From Bifidobacterium choerinum (GTDB lineage: Bacteria; Actinomycetota; Actinomycetes; Actinomycetales; Bifidobacteriaceae), in NCBI RefSeq assembly GCF_000741135.1, contig NZ_JGYU01000005.1, positions 113,965 through 177,964 of the forward strand: DNA of 64,000 nucleotides, read 5' to 3'. The notes beneath the pieces are model-generated. The model did not search any database. It saw only the letters and a program-made list of their open reading frames with translations, and was not told where the DNA came from. Numbering within the stretch: position 1 is the first letter of the stretch; each line of letters begins with the position of its first letter. Below are positions 36,264 through 43,399 of the stretch, in pieces. The position numbers and the translations under genes were made by a program.

Positions 36264-36344
36264 CCGGCCGGAAACGGCCGGGCCGCCGCCCACAGATAAA
36301 GGGAACCGTCCGAAGAGAAGGAAAGGGAAAGACCGGACGGTTCC
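36264..36344. other. Two strong hairpins in the leader between tRNA-Leu and HNH
   Basis: CCGGCCG-GAAA-CGGCCGG at 36264-36281 closes a GNRA tetraloop. GGAACCGTCCG at 36302-36312 pairs with its complement at 36334-36344 around a 21-base, nearly all-purine loop. There is no T run, so these look like processing or stability elements (or a cos/pac-type site) rather than terminators. Confidence 0.5.
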
Positions 36345-36412
36345 AGGACGCCGCACCACGCGCTGAGGGGAAAGTAAGGAATAAAGAAAACCTCGCGCGT
36401 GACGCGGCCAAG

Positions 36413-36486
36413 TACCGGTGAAGGGACTCGAACCCTTACTGAGATGATTTTGAGTCATCCGCCTCTGCCAATTGGGCTACACCGGC
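36413..36486 (-). tRNA. tRNA-Leu(CAA), class I shape
   Basis: 74 bases. Acceptor GCCGGTG/CACCGGT, a GCC..GGC D stem with loop CAATTGGCAGA, anticodon stem GATGA/TCATC with loop CTCAAAA (anticodon CAA), and T stem AAGGG with loop TTCGAGT are all present. It lacks the long variable arm expected of bacterial tRNA-Leu. CCA is not encoded. It follows tRNA-Trp after one base. Confidence 0.8.
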
Positions 36487-36487
36487 G

Positions 36488-36558
36488 CATACCAGGCGGG
36501 AATCGAACCCGCATCCGTGGTTTTGGAGACCACCGTTCTACCATTGAACTACCGGCAT
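36488..36558 (-). tRNA. tRNA-Trp(CCA)
   Basis: 71 bases. The acceptor stem has G-U pairs (ATGCCGG/CTGGTAT). Anticodon stem GTGGT/ACCAC holds loop CTCCAAA with anticodon CCA. The T arm (GCGGG, TTCGATT, CCCGC) is perfect. CCA is not encoded. It lies between the first late gene and tRNA-Leu and is co-transcribed with the late operon. Confidence 0.85.
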
Positions 36559-36564
36559 ATATAT

Positions 36565-36864
36565 TCAGGACGCGTCGAACGCCTGCGCGAACGCGATCAT
36601 CGCCTCACGCAGGCGCCGACTCGTTTCGTCGGCATCAACTATGACGCAGACAGCACCCGGCCTCGTAGTGATGCGCTTCAACGGAAGCAGCAGTTCAACA
36701 CTGCCGAATGGGTTGTCGCAGTCCTTGTCGGTGAAGTTGACCGTGAGCGTCGGCCCTGATCCACCAATGTCCATGACGGCCACCTCCAGAAAGAGATAGT
36801 GAGGAACCCAACCCGGGATAGTGTTTGTGGTGGGAATGATTGACGTGCTTCGGTCGAACGTCAT
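36565..36864 (-). CDS. First gene of the late operon, unknown function
   Basis: 99 residues if started at MTFDRSTSIIPTTNTIPGWV (36864). A longer frame includes residues made only by the 12-base repeats upstream and is unlikely. The sequence is beta-rich (YLFLEVAVMDIGGSGPTLTV), with helices at the C terminus (SRRLREAMIAFAQAF). No family is recognised. A TATGAT box 15 bases upstream (36880-36885) gives a very short leader, with no clear RBS. Confidence 0.6.
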   Translation of the reverse strand: MTFDRSTSIIPTTNTIPGWVPHYLFLEVAVMDIGGSGPTLTVNFTDKDCDNPFGSVELLLPLKRITTRPGAVCVIVDADETSRRLREAMIAFAQAFDAS

Positions 36865-36879
36865 GTTAATGCCATAGGC

Positions 36880-36951
36880 ATCATACCACACTTTTTGTTG
36901 CGGCGCGCGTTGCAGTGAACGTTGCAGTAAGCGTTGCAGTCGGTGTTGCAG
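36880..36951 (-). promoter_or_regulatory. Candidate late promoter with four 12-bp direct repeats
   Basis: On the minus strand an extended -10 box (TGGTATGAT, TATGAT at 36880-36885) precedes the first late gene. There is no good -35 box. Instead the plus strand has four units of GTTGCAG(T/C) starting at 36909, 36921, 36933 and 36945, an exact 12-base period. This layout suggests sites for an activator of late transcription. The protein that binds them is unknown. Confidence 0.45.
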
Positions 36952-37085
36952 CATCAGCCCTACTGCCGATTGGGATTCGAGAAAAGTGTTACGCCGTTTC
37001 CAAAAGGTCTCAGGAGGCATTCACAGTCAGAACCAGAACCCCCAGCGGCCATTTCTATATTATACGGGGTACCCTCCCCCGCCCC

Positions 37086-37226
37086 TATGCGCACGCACAC
37101 GCACACGCACACATGCACGCGCACGCACACATGCACGCACACGCACACATGCACGCGCACGCACACATGCACGCACACGCGCACATGCACGCACACGCGC
37201 ACATGCACGCACGCGCACATGCACGC
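37086..37226. repeat. 141-bp perfect alternating purine-pyrimidine tract
   Basis: Every dinucleotide step from 37086 to 37226 alternates purine and pyrimidine, built from GCAC, ACGC and CATGCACGC units in imperfect tandem copies. Long open frames on both strands are produced by the repeat and are not credible genes. The rest of the gap 37021-37337 shows nothing else I can name. Such DNA readily forms left-handed Z-DNA under negative supercoiling. Confidence 0.9.
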
Positions 37227-37337
37227 CGCCTGATATGGCCGCCCGTGAGCCTGCCATGCGCCCTGATACACGTCGCGCGACACGCCGATGAATGCTAGTG
37301 TTTCCAACGGCTTGCAATACTTTCCGTCGCCGCCGAC

Positions 37338-37366
37338 TTGCTTACAGTACTGCAAGCGTGTACAGT
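37338..37366 (+). promoter_or_regulatory. Rightward promoter of the accessory region
   Basis: TTGCTT at 37338-37343 and TACAGT at 37361-37366 are separated by 17 bases. The spacer forms part of an inverted repeat CTTGC..GCAAG, which may be an operator. It would drive the 30-residue peptide gene and perhaps the regulator and array beyond. Confidence 0.5.
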
Positions 37367-37407
37367 GAGAGCCATCAACCACAGAACACAGCAAGGAGGT
37401 GATACAG

Positions 37408-37500
37408 ATGAAACGACAACAACGACCACCGCCGGGCAACCGGACTCGCTGGGGACGAACCCGTAAACCCCTAACCGCGATTGAAGGCAAGCGCATGTAG
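37408..37500 (+). CDS. 30-residue strongly basic peptide
   Basis: ATG at 37408 follows AAGGAGGTGATAC, an almost perfect Shine-Dalgarno. The peptide ([20 protein letters not shown], then [10 protein letters not shown]) has ten Arg/Lys in 30 residues and a PPP motif that may slow ribosomes. A hairpin (GCCATGT/ACATGGC, 37501-37520) starts at the stop codon. It may be a leader peptide or a small nucleic-acid-binding factor. Confidence 0.6.
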   Translation: MKRQQRPPPGNRTRWGRTRKPLTAIEGKRM

Positions 37501-37659
37501 GCCATGTAGCGTGACATGGCGGCAGTGACTACATGAATCGCAGCCACATGAACGGCAGGACATAACCGGAACTCCCCTTAGCTCACAGAGCGCGGGACAA
37601 CTGAATATCGGATATATACGGCCTCGCTAGTACCATTGAAAGCAAGGAGGTGAAAGGAC

Positions 37660-37851
37660 ATGGGACTAGCCGAGCTACGTAAGAGTAAGAAACTTACCCA
37701 GCGCGCTCTTGCAGAGCGTGCCCATGTGCCATATGTGAGTATCGCTAATATCGAGCGCGGTGCGCGCGACGCTAGCGATATGACGCTAGGCACGGCGGTG
37801 CGCCTTGCTGACGCGCTGAAAGTAAGGGACTTGCGGAAACTCTTAGACTGA
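37660..37851 (+). CDS. Small XRE-family regulator
   Basis: 63 residues making up just one helix-turn-helix domain: ELRKSKKLTQRALAERAHVP, VSIANIERG, then TLGTAVRLADALKV. RBS AAGGAGGTG. It is separate from the lysogeny switch at 59.4 kb, so it probably controls local promoters of the accessory array or the late promoter. Confidence 0.88.
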   Translation: MGLAELRKSKKLTQRALAERAHVPYVSIANIERGARDASDMTLGTAVRLADALKVRDLRKLLD

Positions 37852-37995
37852 GAGCCGTAAGGCTCTAGCGCTAGCTGGTTTAGCCCTACCGGCTCATAAC
37901 CGGACTAGCGCACGGCTAATACAATGATCCCCTGAGATGCGGGAACATCTCAGGGGATAGAAGCCAAAAATACTAACCACTTTCGGCTCTCTGAT
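37849..37995 (+). ncRNA. Candidate structured RNA with a tRNA-Met-like arm
   Basis: Starting at the regulator's stop codon: AGAGCC-GTAA-GGCTCT (37851-37866); GCGCTAG at 37868-37874 pairing with CTAGCGC at 37905-37911; inside it, CCGG-CTCATAA-CCGG (37889-37903), identical in form to a tRNA anticodon arm with CAU; and a perfect 13-base stem at 37927-37939/37946-37958. GAGAGCC at 37850 can also pair with GGCTCTC at 37985-37991, an alternative to the first hairpin. No T arm is present, so it is not an ordinary tRNA. Confidence 0.4.
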
Positions 37996-38039
37996 TGTAT
38001 CACATGGGGGCCGATGCAAGCTAATCAGAGGTGATTACC

Positions 38040-38267
38040 ATGCGTGTTATCGAAACACGATTCGAACGTCCTACCCGTACTGCTCGCTGGAAGGTGACGG
38101 GTACGGATACCCTCGCGGATGATATGCGGGGGGTAATCGTCTGGAAGCGGGTTCGTGACGCCATGTCGTTCAACCGCTCCATCGGCGGTTACGAGCGGCT
38201 GAGCGGCAACGAACTCACGTCCATCTCGCCGGATCGTCTCAGCAAGAGCGTTTACCGCTACTGCTGA
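38040..38267 (+). CDS. Accessory array gene 1, unknown small protein
   Basis: 75 residues, ATG 38040 behind GAGGTG. The product is basic and polar (MRVIETRFERPTRTARWKVT) with no known motif or membrane segment. It is the first gene of the rightward array. The following gap holds two hairpins. Confidence 0.65.
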   Translation: MRVIETRFERPTRTARWKVTGTDTLADDMRGVIVWKRVRDAMSFNRSIGGYERLSGNELTSISPDRLSKSVYRYC

Positions 38268-38384
38268 CTCTCTCTCCAGGGCGGCGGCAGTGCCGCCCTT
38301 CTCGCCCATATCGGGCATCTCTCTACTTCACAATTCATTTCATGGCCGCATGGTTGCGGCCGCTCATAGAAGGAACGATCTAAA

Positions 38385-38846
38385 ATGCGTACTGATATCA
38401 AGGACATCGAGCAAGCTGTTCGCGAACTCATGGACGGCGTCTACATGGACTGCGTCTACATGGACGGCGTCGCCGTCGCCGTCGGCTACCAAGTCCAGAC
38501 TATTGACGCTAATCCGCCTGAGTCGGCGGGCGCGTCTATCGCGCTCTACATGGGCGATGAACCGCGCTCTTGGGATGTTGTCGCGCAACGTTGGCGCGGC
38601 GGCGCGCCGGCGGCGTGGCTGACGTTCAGCATCCTGATCGATGAACCGGGCCGCGGCACAATTGCCGTCTATCAGCATGACGGCGACGACTACACGGACG
38701 TACTCGATTACATCGAGATTGATACGACATGGACGGACGACGAAACAGCCGTGATCATGGTCGAAGCCGAAACGCTTTACGCGGGGCTGCATGGCGCGAC
38801 CGAGGATTACGTGAAGCGTGTCATGCTCAATGGTAAGGCGGCGTGA
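38385..38846 (+). CDS. Accessory array gene 2, acidic protein
   Basis: 153 residues, RBS GAAGGAACG. The protein is very acidic (many Asp/Glu: DDYTDVLDYIEIDTTWTDDE) with predicted alternating strands and helices. Acidic small proteins of early phage regions often mimic DNA, but no known anti-restriction family is recognised. It is followed after one base by a membrane protein gene, so the two are probably coupled. Confidence 0.7.
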   Translation: MRTDIKDIEQAVRELMDGVYMDCVYMDGVAVAVGYQVQTIDANPPESAGASIALYMGDEPRSWDVVAQRWRGGAPAAWLTFSILIDEPGRGTIAVYQHDGDDYTDVLDYIEIDTTWTDDETAVIMVEAETLYAGLHGATEDYVKRVMLNGKAA

Positions 38847-38847
38847 C

Positions 38848-39054
38848 ATGCGTCGCGTCCTGAAAGCGGTCGCCGCTGCCGCATACGTCGCGTTCGCTGC
38901 CTACATTGCGCGTTCGGTTTTCGACCCGCGTAGCGTGCAAGGCGTGATGCTGTTGGCGTTCGGTGTGCTATGCGCTATTCCCGCGTTTCTCTTGGGGCGG
39001 CGCGTTGAGCGCAAACCGCGCCGCGTGTCCTCTACGCCGATCGTCACCGACTGA
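38848..39054 (+). CDS. Accessory array gene 3, small membrane protein
   Basis: 68 residues from ATG 38848. Two hydrophobic segments (about 6-20, VAAAAYVAFAAYIA; about 32-50, GVMLLAFGVLCAIPAFLL) and a basic C terminus. No family recognised. Such proteins in phage accessory regions may act in exclusion of other phages, which is speculative here. Confidence 0.65.
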   Translation: MRRVLKAVAAAAYVAFAAYIARSVFDPRSVQGVMLLAFGVLCAIPAFLLGRRVERKPRRVSSTPIVTD

Positions 39055-39153
39055 CTGACCTCTTGCTGCCGCGTCACACGGCGCGGCAGCCCCACACTTA
39101 ATCAACCATCCCGCCGCGCTGTAGCGGCGGGCCTCTTGGAAGGCAGATCAAAC

Positions 39154-39978
39154 ATGCGTACTCAAACTCAGTGCCGGGGACTGTGGCAGAACGCGGCAAC
39201 CGGTGATGTCATGTATGCGGATACTCAGCGTGGCCGCTTGTGGGTGCGCCGCGTGTCCGATACGGCGGAGACATGGACGGCGAAAAACATTGCGGCGAGC
39301 AACGTGCGCGGCTATCTCGCCGCGCTCAGTGAGAGCGGTTGGCTCATGGTCAGCGGCAACAACGATGTTGCGCGCGACGAGGACGCCTACACCGCTTGGT
39401 ATCGGGACATGTTCCCGTGCGGTATCCCGCGCCGTGTGGCCGAGGATATGGCGGCGCTCGATAATGGTCAGCTTGTGGCGTGCGCCGCTGATGCGGCCGC
39501 CGGTTGGATGTGTCCAAGGCCGTCGGTTATTTCGCATCCGCTGCCGAGTGAGACGGCGCTCATGGTGCGGTTGACGATGCGCGGCGACTGCGCTGACGAT
39601 GATGCGGACGCGGATGACGACTTCGACGTGCCCGAAACAGTGGCGGCGCGCACGGTAGAGTCGGCGCCGGCGCTGCCGGCGGAGTGCAGTGCGGAGACGC
39701 AAGAGATCCCGGAGGTACCGCCGGTACCGACGGAAACTGCCCAGGTGGTCGCCACGAGCGAGCACGTCATTCCCGCCACTGTCACGTTGCGTGAGTTCGC
39801 GCTGACGCGTGATGTTCCGCGCAAGCGTATCCGGCAGTTTAGGGATGCGCGCGGCCGTAGGTGCGCGTATGTGGTGCGCGCGGATAGCGGCGCGTTCATC
39901 CTGTGGCGCTCGTGGTATGAACACGAGGACGCCGACTTGGATGCGGAGGTACGTGCCTACTACGCGTCCGTCGCTTGA
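39154..39978 (+). CDS. Accessory array gene 4, unknown two-domain protein
   Basis: 274 residues from ATG 39154, behind GGAAGG. The N-terminal 150 residues look globular (LWVRRVSDTAETWTAKNIAA, MFPCGIPRRVAEDMAALDNG). A linker rich in Glu/Pro/Val follows (about 150-205). The C-terminal 65 residues (TLREFALTRDVPRKRIRQFR) may form a small DNA-binding domain. No known family. Confidence 0.65.
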   Translation: MRTQTQCRGLWQNAATGDVMYADTQRGRLWVRRVSDTAETWTAKNIAASNVRGYLAALSESGWLMVSGNNDVARDEDAYTAWYRDMFPCGIPRRVAEDMAALDNGQLVACAADAAAGWMCPRPSVISHPLPSETALMVRLTMRGDCADDDADADDDFDVPETVAARTVESAPALPAECSAETQEIPEVPPVPTETAQVVATSEHVIPATVTLREFALTRDVPRKRIRQFRDARGRRCAYVVRADSGAFILWRSWYEHEDADLDAEVRAYYASVA

Positions 39979-40063
39979 TTGTCTCTCTCATGGCCGCCGC
40001 TATCGTGGCGGCGGCCATCCCCCGGTACATCTACTCAAACCGTTCCCATTGGAAGGATTCATT

Positions 40064-40318
40064 ATGTTTCGTCTCACTTACAAGATTTCCACGCTCGTCT
40101 TCGATCCGGCTACGAAAACGTTCCTGTACGACGATACCGAGCATGGGCAGCCGGTTGACGTGTCGGTGCTGCCGCTGTTCGGCGACGTGCCGACGAACAA
40201 GAAGGCTATGAGCGCGTTCGCGGAGAGTCTGCGCCGACGTGGTTGGCGAGAGTACAACCGCGCGCAACTTGACATGTTCTGCGATGCTGTCGGCTGCCCG
40301 ATGTTGGTGTTCGCCTGA
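40064..40318 (+). CDS. Accessory array gene 5, unknown small protein
   Basis: 84 residues from ATG 40064, behind GGAAGG; longer frames upstream run through the preceding gene. The sequence (FDPATKTFLYDDTEHGQPVD, AFAESLRRRGWREYN) looks like a compact alpha/beta fold. Function unknown. Confidence 0.65.
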   Translation: MFRLTYKISTLVFDPATKTFLYDDTEHGQPVDVSVLPLFGDVPTNKKAMSAFAESLRRRGWREYNRAQLDMFCDAVGCPMLVFA

Positions 40319-40403
40319 CCTCTCTCGCTCTGTGGTGCGGCCGCCATGCGGCGGCTGCACCCACACGAAACTGTTATCTCGATTTTTGAAAGGTGTTGTC
40401 ATA

Positions 40404-40760
40404 ATGGAAGACATTAATGAACCGATTGCTGTGTTTGCGGGCATGGCGGGCGCGCTGCAAAAACTGATTGATGTTTGGTCGCTTGCTGTGATGGCGTTTG
40501 GCGTTGAGCGTGTTGACGGTATCGGGTTCGAGCCGGACGGGTTCGACGGCGAACGTGATTGGCGTTCCTGGGCATTCCGTGTGCAGATTGGTGAGCGTTC
40601 CGTGTGGGCGTGGGCCGGTTACGAAGTGAGCGTAAGCGGCTATGTCGAGTGCGCGTCGTGTGGCGTGTGGGATGAGACGGATGACGGATGGTATGGTGCG
40701 GACGGCTGCGAGTCGGCTGATTGGTTCGCACTGTTGCGTAACGCTCTACTACCCGCCTGA
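40404..40760 (+). CDS. Accessory array gene 6, acidic Trp-rich protein
   Basis: 118 residues from ATG 40404, behind GAAAGG. It contains ten tryptophans and a CASCGVWDETDDGWYGADGC segment with three cysteines that might bind a metal. Overall acidic. No family recognised. Confidence 0.65.
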   Translation: MEDINEPIAVFAGMAGALQKLIDVWSLAVMAFGVERVDGIGFEPDGFDGERDWRSWAFRVQIGERSVWAWAGYEVSVSGYVECASCGVWDETDDGWYGADGCESADWFALLRNALLPA

Positions 40761-40841
40761 CGGTTCTTGATCTGTGGTGTAGCCGCTGTTGCGGCGGATG
40801 CATCTTCCAAACTCAAACCAAACTAGTGAAAGGTGTTTATT

Positions 40842-41315
40842 ATGTCCACTCGTTGTCTAATCGGTGTTGCCCGTCGTGGCGGTTATGGTTGTCTGCCACC
40901 GATTGATTACATCTACTGTCACAATGATGGTTATCCGTCATACGTTGGCGAGGCGCTTGAAGCGTTTTACGATACCCATGAGAAAGCTGAGCGGCTGCTC
41001 GCTCTTGGTGATCTGAGCAGTATCGGTGTTGAGCCGGTCCCCTTTGCTGATAATGCCGAATACGACCGTGACTTGGTGGAGCGGATTAGGCGCCGCGTAA
41101 AGTATCCGACGAAGTGCTCGTCGTTTGCTGTTACCGATGGGCGTGGCATGGAAGGCAATGCGGTTCACCACACTAATCATTACGGTAGTTTCGTGCAGGA
41201 AGCTGACGACGGTATCGAGTATCTGTACGTGCTTACCGGTGATGGTACCTGGACTGTGTGGGATATGGGGCGTCCTTGGCGTGGCTGGCTCCTTGTGTCT
41301 GAGTGCACTGAGTAA
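40842..41315 (+). CDS. Accessory array gene 7, conserved phage protein of the MSTRxxIG family
   Basis: 157 residues from ATG 40842, behind GAAAGGTG. The pattern MSTRCLIGV, IYCHNDGYPSYVGEALEAFY, LLALGDLSSIG and the C-terminal YLYVLTGDGTWTVWDMG matches a family I know from many phage and plasmid accessory regions, without a known function. It is the best-conserved member of the array. Confidence 0.75.
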   Translation: MSTRCLIGVARRGGYGCLPPIDYIYCHNDGYPSYVGEALEAFYDTHEKAERLLALGDLSSIGVEPVPFADNAEYDRDLVERIRRRVKYPTKCSSFAVTDGRGMEGNAVHHTNHYGSFVQEADDGIEYLYVLTGDGTWTVWDMGRPWRGWLLVSECTE

Positions 41316-41443
41316 GTTCGTGCTCTTTCATATATGAAGTGAGCGGCAGCCGTCGTGGTTGCGTGCTGCCGCTCGATGCTGATTGTCCTTTATTGTCAGC
41401 CGTCTCATGATAGCAGACGGCGCTATGTGAAAGAAGAAGAATC

Positions 41444-41836
41444 ATGGGAAAGATGATTATCGAGGGTCATGAGTTTGAGCCGTTGAGTTTGGATGACGCT
41501 CTGAATGGCTGCTATGGGCAGATTATCATGGGCATTGTTGATTCGCTGCTCGCGGATGATGGCGACGTGGCGACGTGTTTCGTCAACGCGGATGACTTCG
41601 ATGTTTCCGACGGCGGGTGGAATCCGGGTGCGTGGGATGAGTTCTTGGCCGAGTTGGAAGAGCTGGATGAGCGTTTCGGCGCGGATGTCGTGGGGTTGGT
41701 CGTTGAGGTTGACGCCGGGTTCGACCCGAGGGATGAAAACACGTGGCCTGACGATGGGATCGCGGCGACGTTTTTCGATCAGTTCACGCGACTGTTCGGC
41801 GTTGACCGGCAGTCCCCCGAGTTTTGGGAGGTGTGA
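41444..41836 (+). CDS. Accessory array gene 8, highly acidic protein
   Basis: 130 residues, with about one third Asp/Glu and few basic residues (LLADDGDVATCFVNADDFDV, AELEELDERFGADVVG). Such charge fits a DNA mimic or an inhibitor of a DNA-binding protein, but no known anti-restriction or anti-CRISPR family is recognised. RBS is weak (AAAGAAGAAG). Confidence 0.65.
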   Translation: MGKMIIEGHEFEPLSLDDALNGCYGQIIMGIVDSLLADDGDVATCFVNADDFDVSDGGWNPGAWDEFLAELEELDERFGADVVGLVVEVDAGFDPRDENTWPDDGIAATFFDQFTRLFGVDRQSPEFWEV

Positions 41837-41841
41837 GCGTC

Positions 41842-42111
41842 ATGCGGGATCAGTGTGTGCACGCGTTTACTGCTGATGCTGACGTCGTCGGCAAGGTTGG
41901 CGCGTTCAAGGATGGCGCTCTCGATCTGCCGGTGCGTTCCGTCCAAGTCAACATTGTGGGCGGCCGTGTGTTGGTTGCTGCTGTCGAGCCTGGTGGCCGT
42001 CGTGTGCGTACGTTCGTCGGTGAGCGCACTGACCATCTGTTGGACACGGCTGAGGCGTTCACGGGGTTGGCGCGCGGATGGGCGGCCGGCTTCTGCTCTA
42101 GCGCTGACTGA
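41842..42111 (+). CDS. Accessory array gene 9, unknown small protein
   Basis: 89 residues from ATG 41842, with GGGAGG upstream; a GTG at 41833 is an alternative. Beta-rich (VQVNIVGGRVLVAAVEPGG) with a short C-terminal helix. It starts six bases after the previous stop, so the pair is coupled. Confidence 0.6.
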   Translation: MRDQCVHAFTADADVVGKVGAFKDGALDLPVRSVQVNIVGGRVLVAAVEPGGRRVRTFVGERTDHLLDTAEAFTGLARGWAAGFCSSAD

Positions 42112-42258
42112 GTTCGGCGTGCGGCCGCCCAGGGCGATAATGCTGGGCTAGAATACTAGTGAGGCCGCCATGTGGGTGGCGGCCTCGAAACTAATTTCCG
42201 GTATTTCGATGTGCTCGGATACGTTTCGAGCATATCACACATGAGGATTGTGATTGCA

Positions 42259-42783
42259 ATGGCGAACATGACTGTTGAGGATGTGTACGGCGTTGAGGCT
42301 GTGCGCGGCTATGATCCGGTGAAATCGGCTGAACTGTGCAAGACTGTGCGGTCGGCCGACCTGACGCAGTTGGGTGATCTGGATGCCGTGCATCCGTACT
42401 ACGTCGAGAAGGCCGAAACGTTGAAGCAGGCCAAGCGGTTCGACGCGGATGCGGATATGCGCGCGTTGGCCGCATGGGCGGAACACTGGAATGAGCTGCC
42501 GGGCAATCATCGTGTCGCCGTCGTTGATTCGTCGGGCACGATCTGGGGGTATGCGAATGTGGGCAACGGGTATCGTGAAGCGCAGTACCTGTCGTCATCG
42601 ACGTGTGCGCGTTTCGGTTTCGATATGCATCCCGAGTTGGGTATCGGCATGAGCCTGATCGAGAAGCGTATCGGGCGGCCGGTCATCACGGTTACGATTA
42701 GTTCGTTCAGTGGCGCGTCGGAGTATGGCGAGCGGCAGCGTGAGGAGCGTGCGCGCAAGGGAGCGGAGGCGCGTCATGAGTGA
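42259..42783 (+). CDS. Accessory gene, unknown
   Basis: About 174 residues from ATG 42259 (GAGG twelve bases upstream; ATG 42241 is an alternative). The sequence contains helical parts (DPVKSAELCKTVRSADLTQL) and a strand-rich C-terminal part (PVITVTISSFSGASEYG), and ends basic. No family recognised. It overlaps the next gene, so the last three genes of the rightward cluster form one coupled unit. Confidence 0.65.
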   Translation: MANMTVEDVYGVEAVRGYDPVKSAELCKTVRSADLTQLGDLDAVHPYYVEKAETLKQAKRFDADADMRALAAWAEHWNELPGNHRVAVVDSSGTIWGYANVGNGYREAQYLSSSTCARFGFDMHPELGIGMSLIEKRIGRPVITVTISSFSGASEYGERQREERARKGAEARHE

Positions 42784-43399
42784 GCAGATTACGTACCGTG
42801 AGGCGGATGGCCGGGTGTTCGTGAAATCGCCGTATTCGCCGCAGTTTGTGACGTTGGCGAAGCAGTCGGGTGCGAGATGGAATGCGGCGACGCGTGAGTG
42901 GGCGTGGGCTGAGGATAATGCTGACCTTGCTCGGCGTGCCGTCCGCGAGGCGTATGGCGTGGACGTCGAGCAGCCGAATGCGGCGCCGGTGTCGATTGAG
43001 GTTGACGCGGGCGTGCTTCCCGAGGAGGATGGCGAACTGCTGTTGGGTGGTGTCGCGATCGCGCGGCGCCGTTACCGGGATGATCCGGTGCGGTTGGCGC
43101 CGAACGTGGCCGTGATTCGTGGTGAGCTGTCCGCGTCGGGTGGGTCGCGTGCGAACCCGGCCGTGTGGGCGGGGCATGACGTGTGGCTTCGTGTGCGTGA
43201 CGTGCTGCCGGCGCAGATTGCATGGCTGAAGGACAATGTGGCTGCGGACGCCTGGCGTGTTATCACGCCGGAAACGCAACGTGTCGAGGCGTTGAAGCGT
43301 GAGCGTGCCGAACTGTTGGCGCGCGTCCATGACATCGACGTCCAATTGGAAAAACTGGATACGGGACTGCACCACGATGATGGCGAGGCCGTGGCATGA
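42776..43399 (+). CDS. Protein with HARP-like N-terminal domain
   Basis: 207 residues from ATG 42776. The N-terminal 60 residues (VFVKSPYSPQFVTLAKQSGA, RWNAATREWAWAEDNADLAR) resemble the small HARP-like domain that in helicases contacts DNA, here without a helicase. The middle is beta-rich and the end is a coiled coil (VEALKRERAELLARVHDIDV). It overlaps both neighbours. A DNA-binding role is an inference. Confidence 0.65.
   Translation: MSEQITYREADGRVFVKSPYSPQFVTLAKQSGARWNAATREWAWAEDNADLARRAVREAYGVDVEQPNAAPVSIEVDAGVLPEEDGELLLGGVAIARRRYRDDPVRLAPNVAVIRGELSASGGSRANPAVWAGHDVWLRVRDVLPAQIAWLKDNVAADAWRVITPETQRVEALKRERAELLARVHDIDVQLEKLDTGLHHDDGEAVA

Larger units (their letters stand above)
38268..42258 (+). 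repeat. GC-rich hairpins in the gaps of the accessory array
   Basis: Nearly every gap of this gene array carries one or two stable inverted repeats built on GGCCGCC-type sequence: 38278-38299, 38344-38361, 39065-39090, 39110-39131, 39990-40018, 40335-40360, 40778-40802, 41341-41374 and 42161-42186. Three successive gaps are 85, 85 and 81 bases long with the hairpin soon after the stop codon. In several, CTCTCTC-like sequence stands between stop and hairpin, and a GGAAGG or GAAAGGTG ribosome site closes the gap. The other gaps of the phage do not look like this. Confidence 0.75.

Noticed and set aside
36915..37547. Open frames over the alternating purine-pyrimidine tract
   Set aside because: His/Ala or Val/Arg/Cys repeats on both strands come straight from the simple repeat.
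37868..37911. A normal tRNA-Met gene
   Set aside because: D-like and anticodon-like arms are present, but T arm and acceptor pairing are missing.
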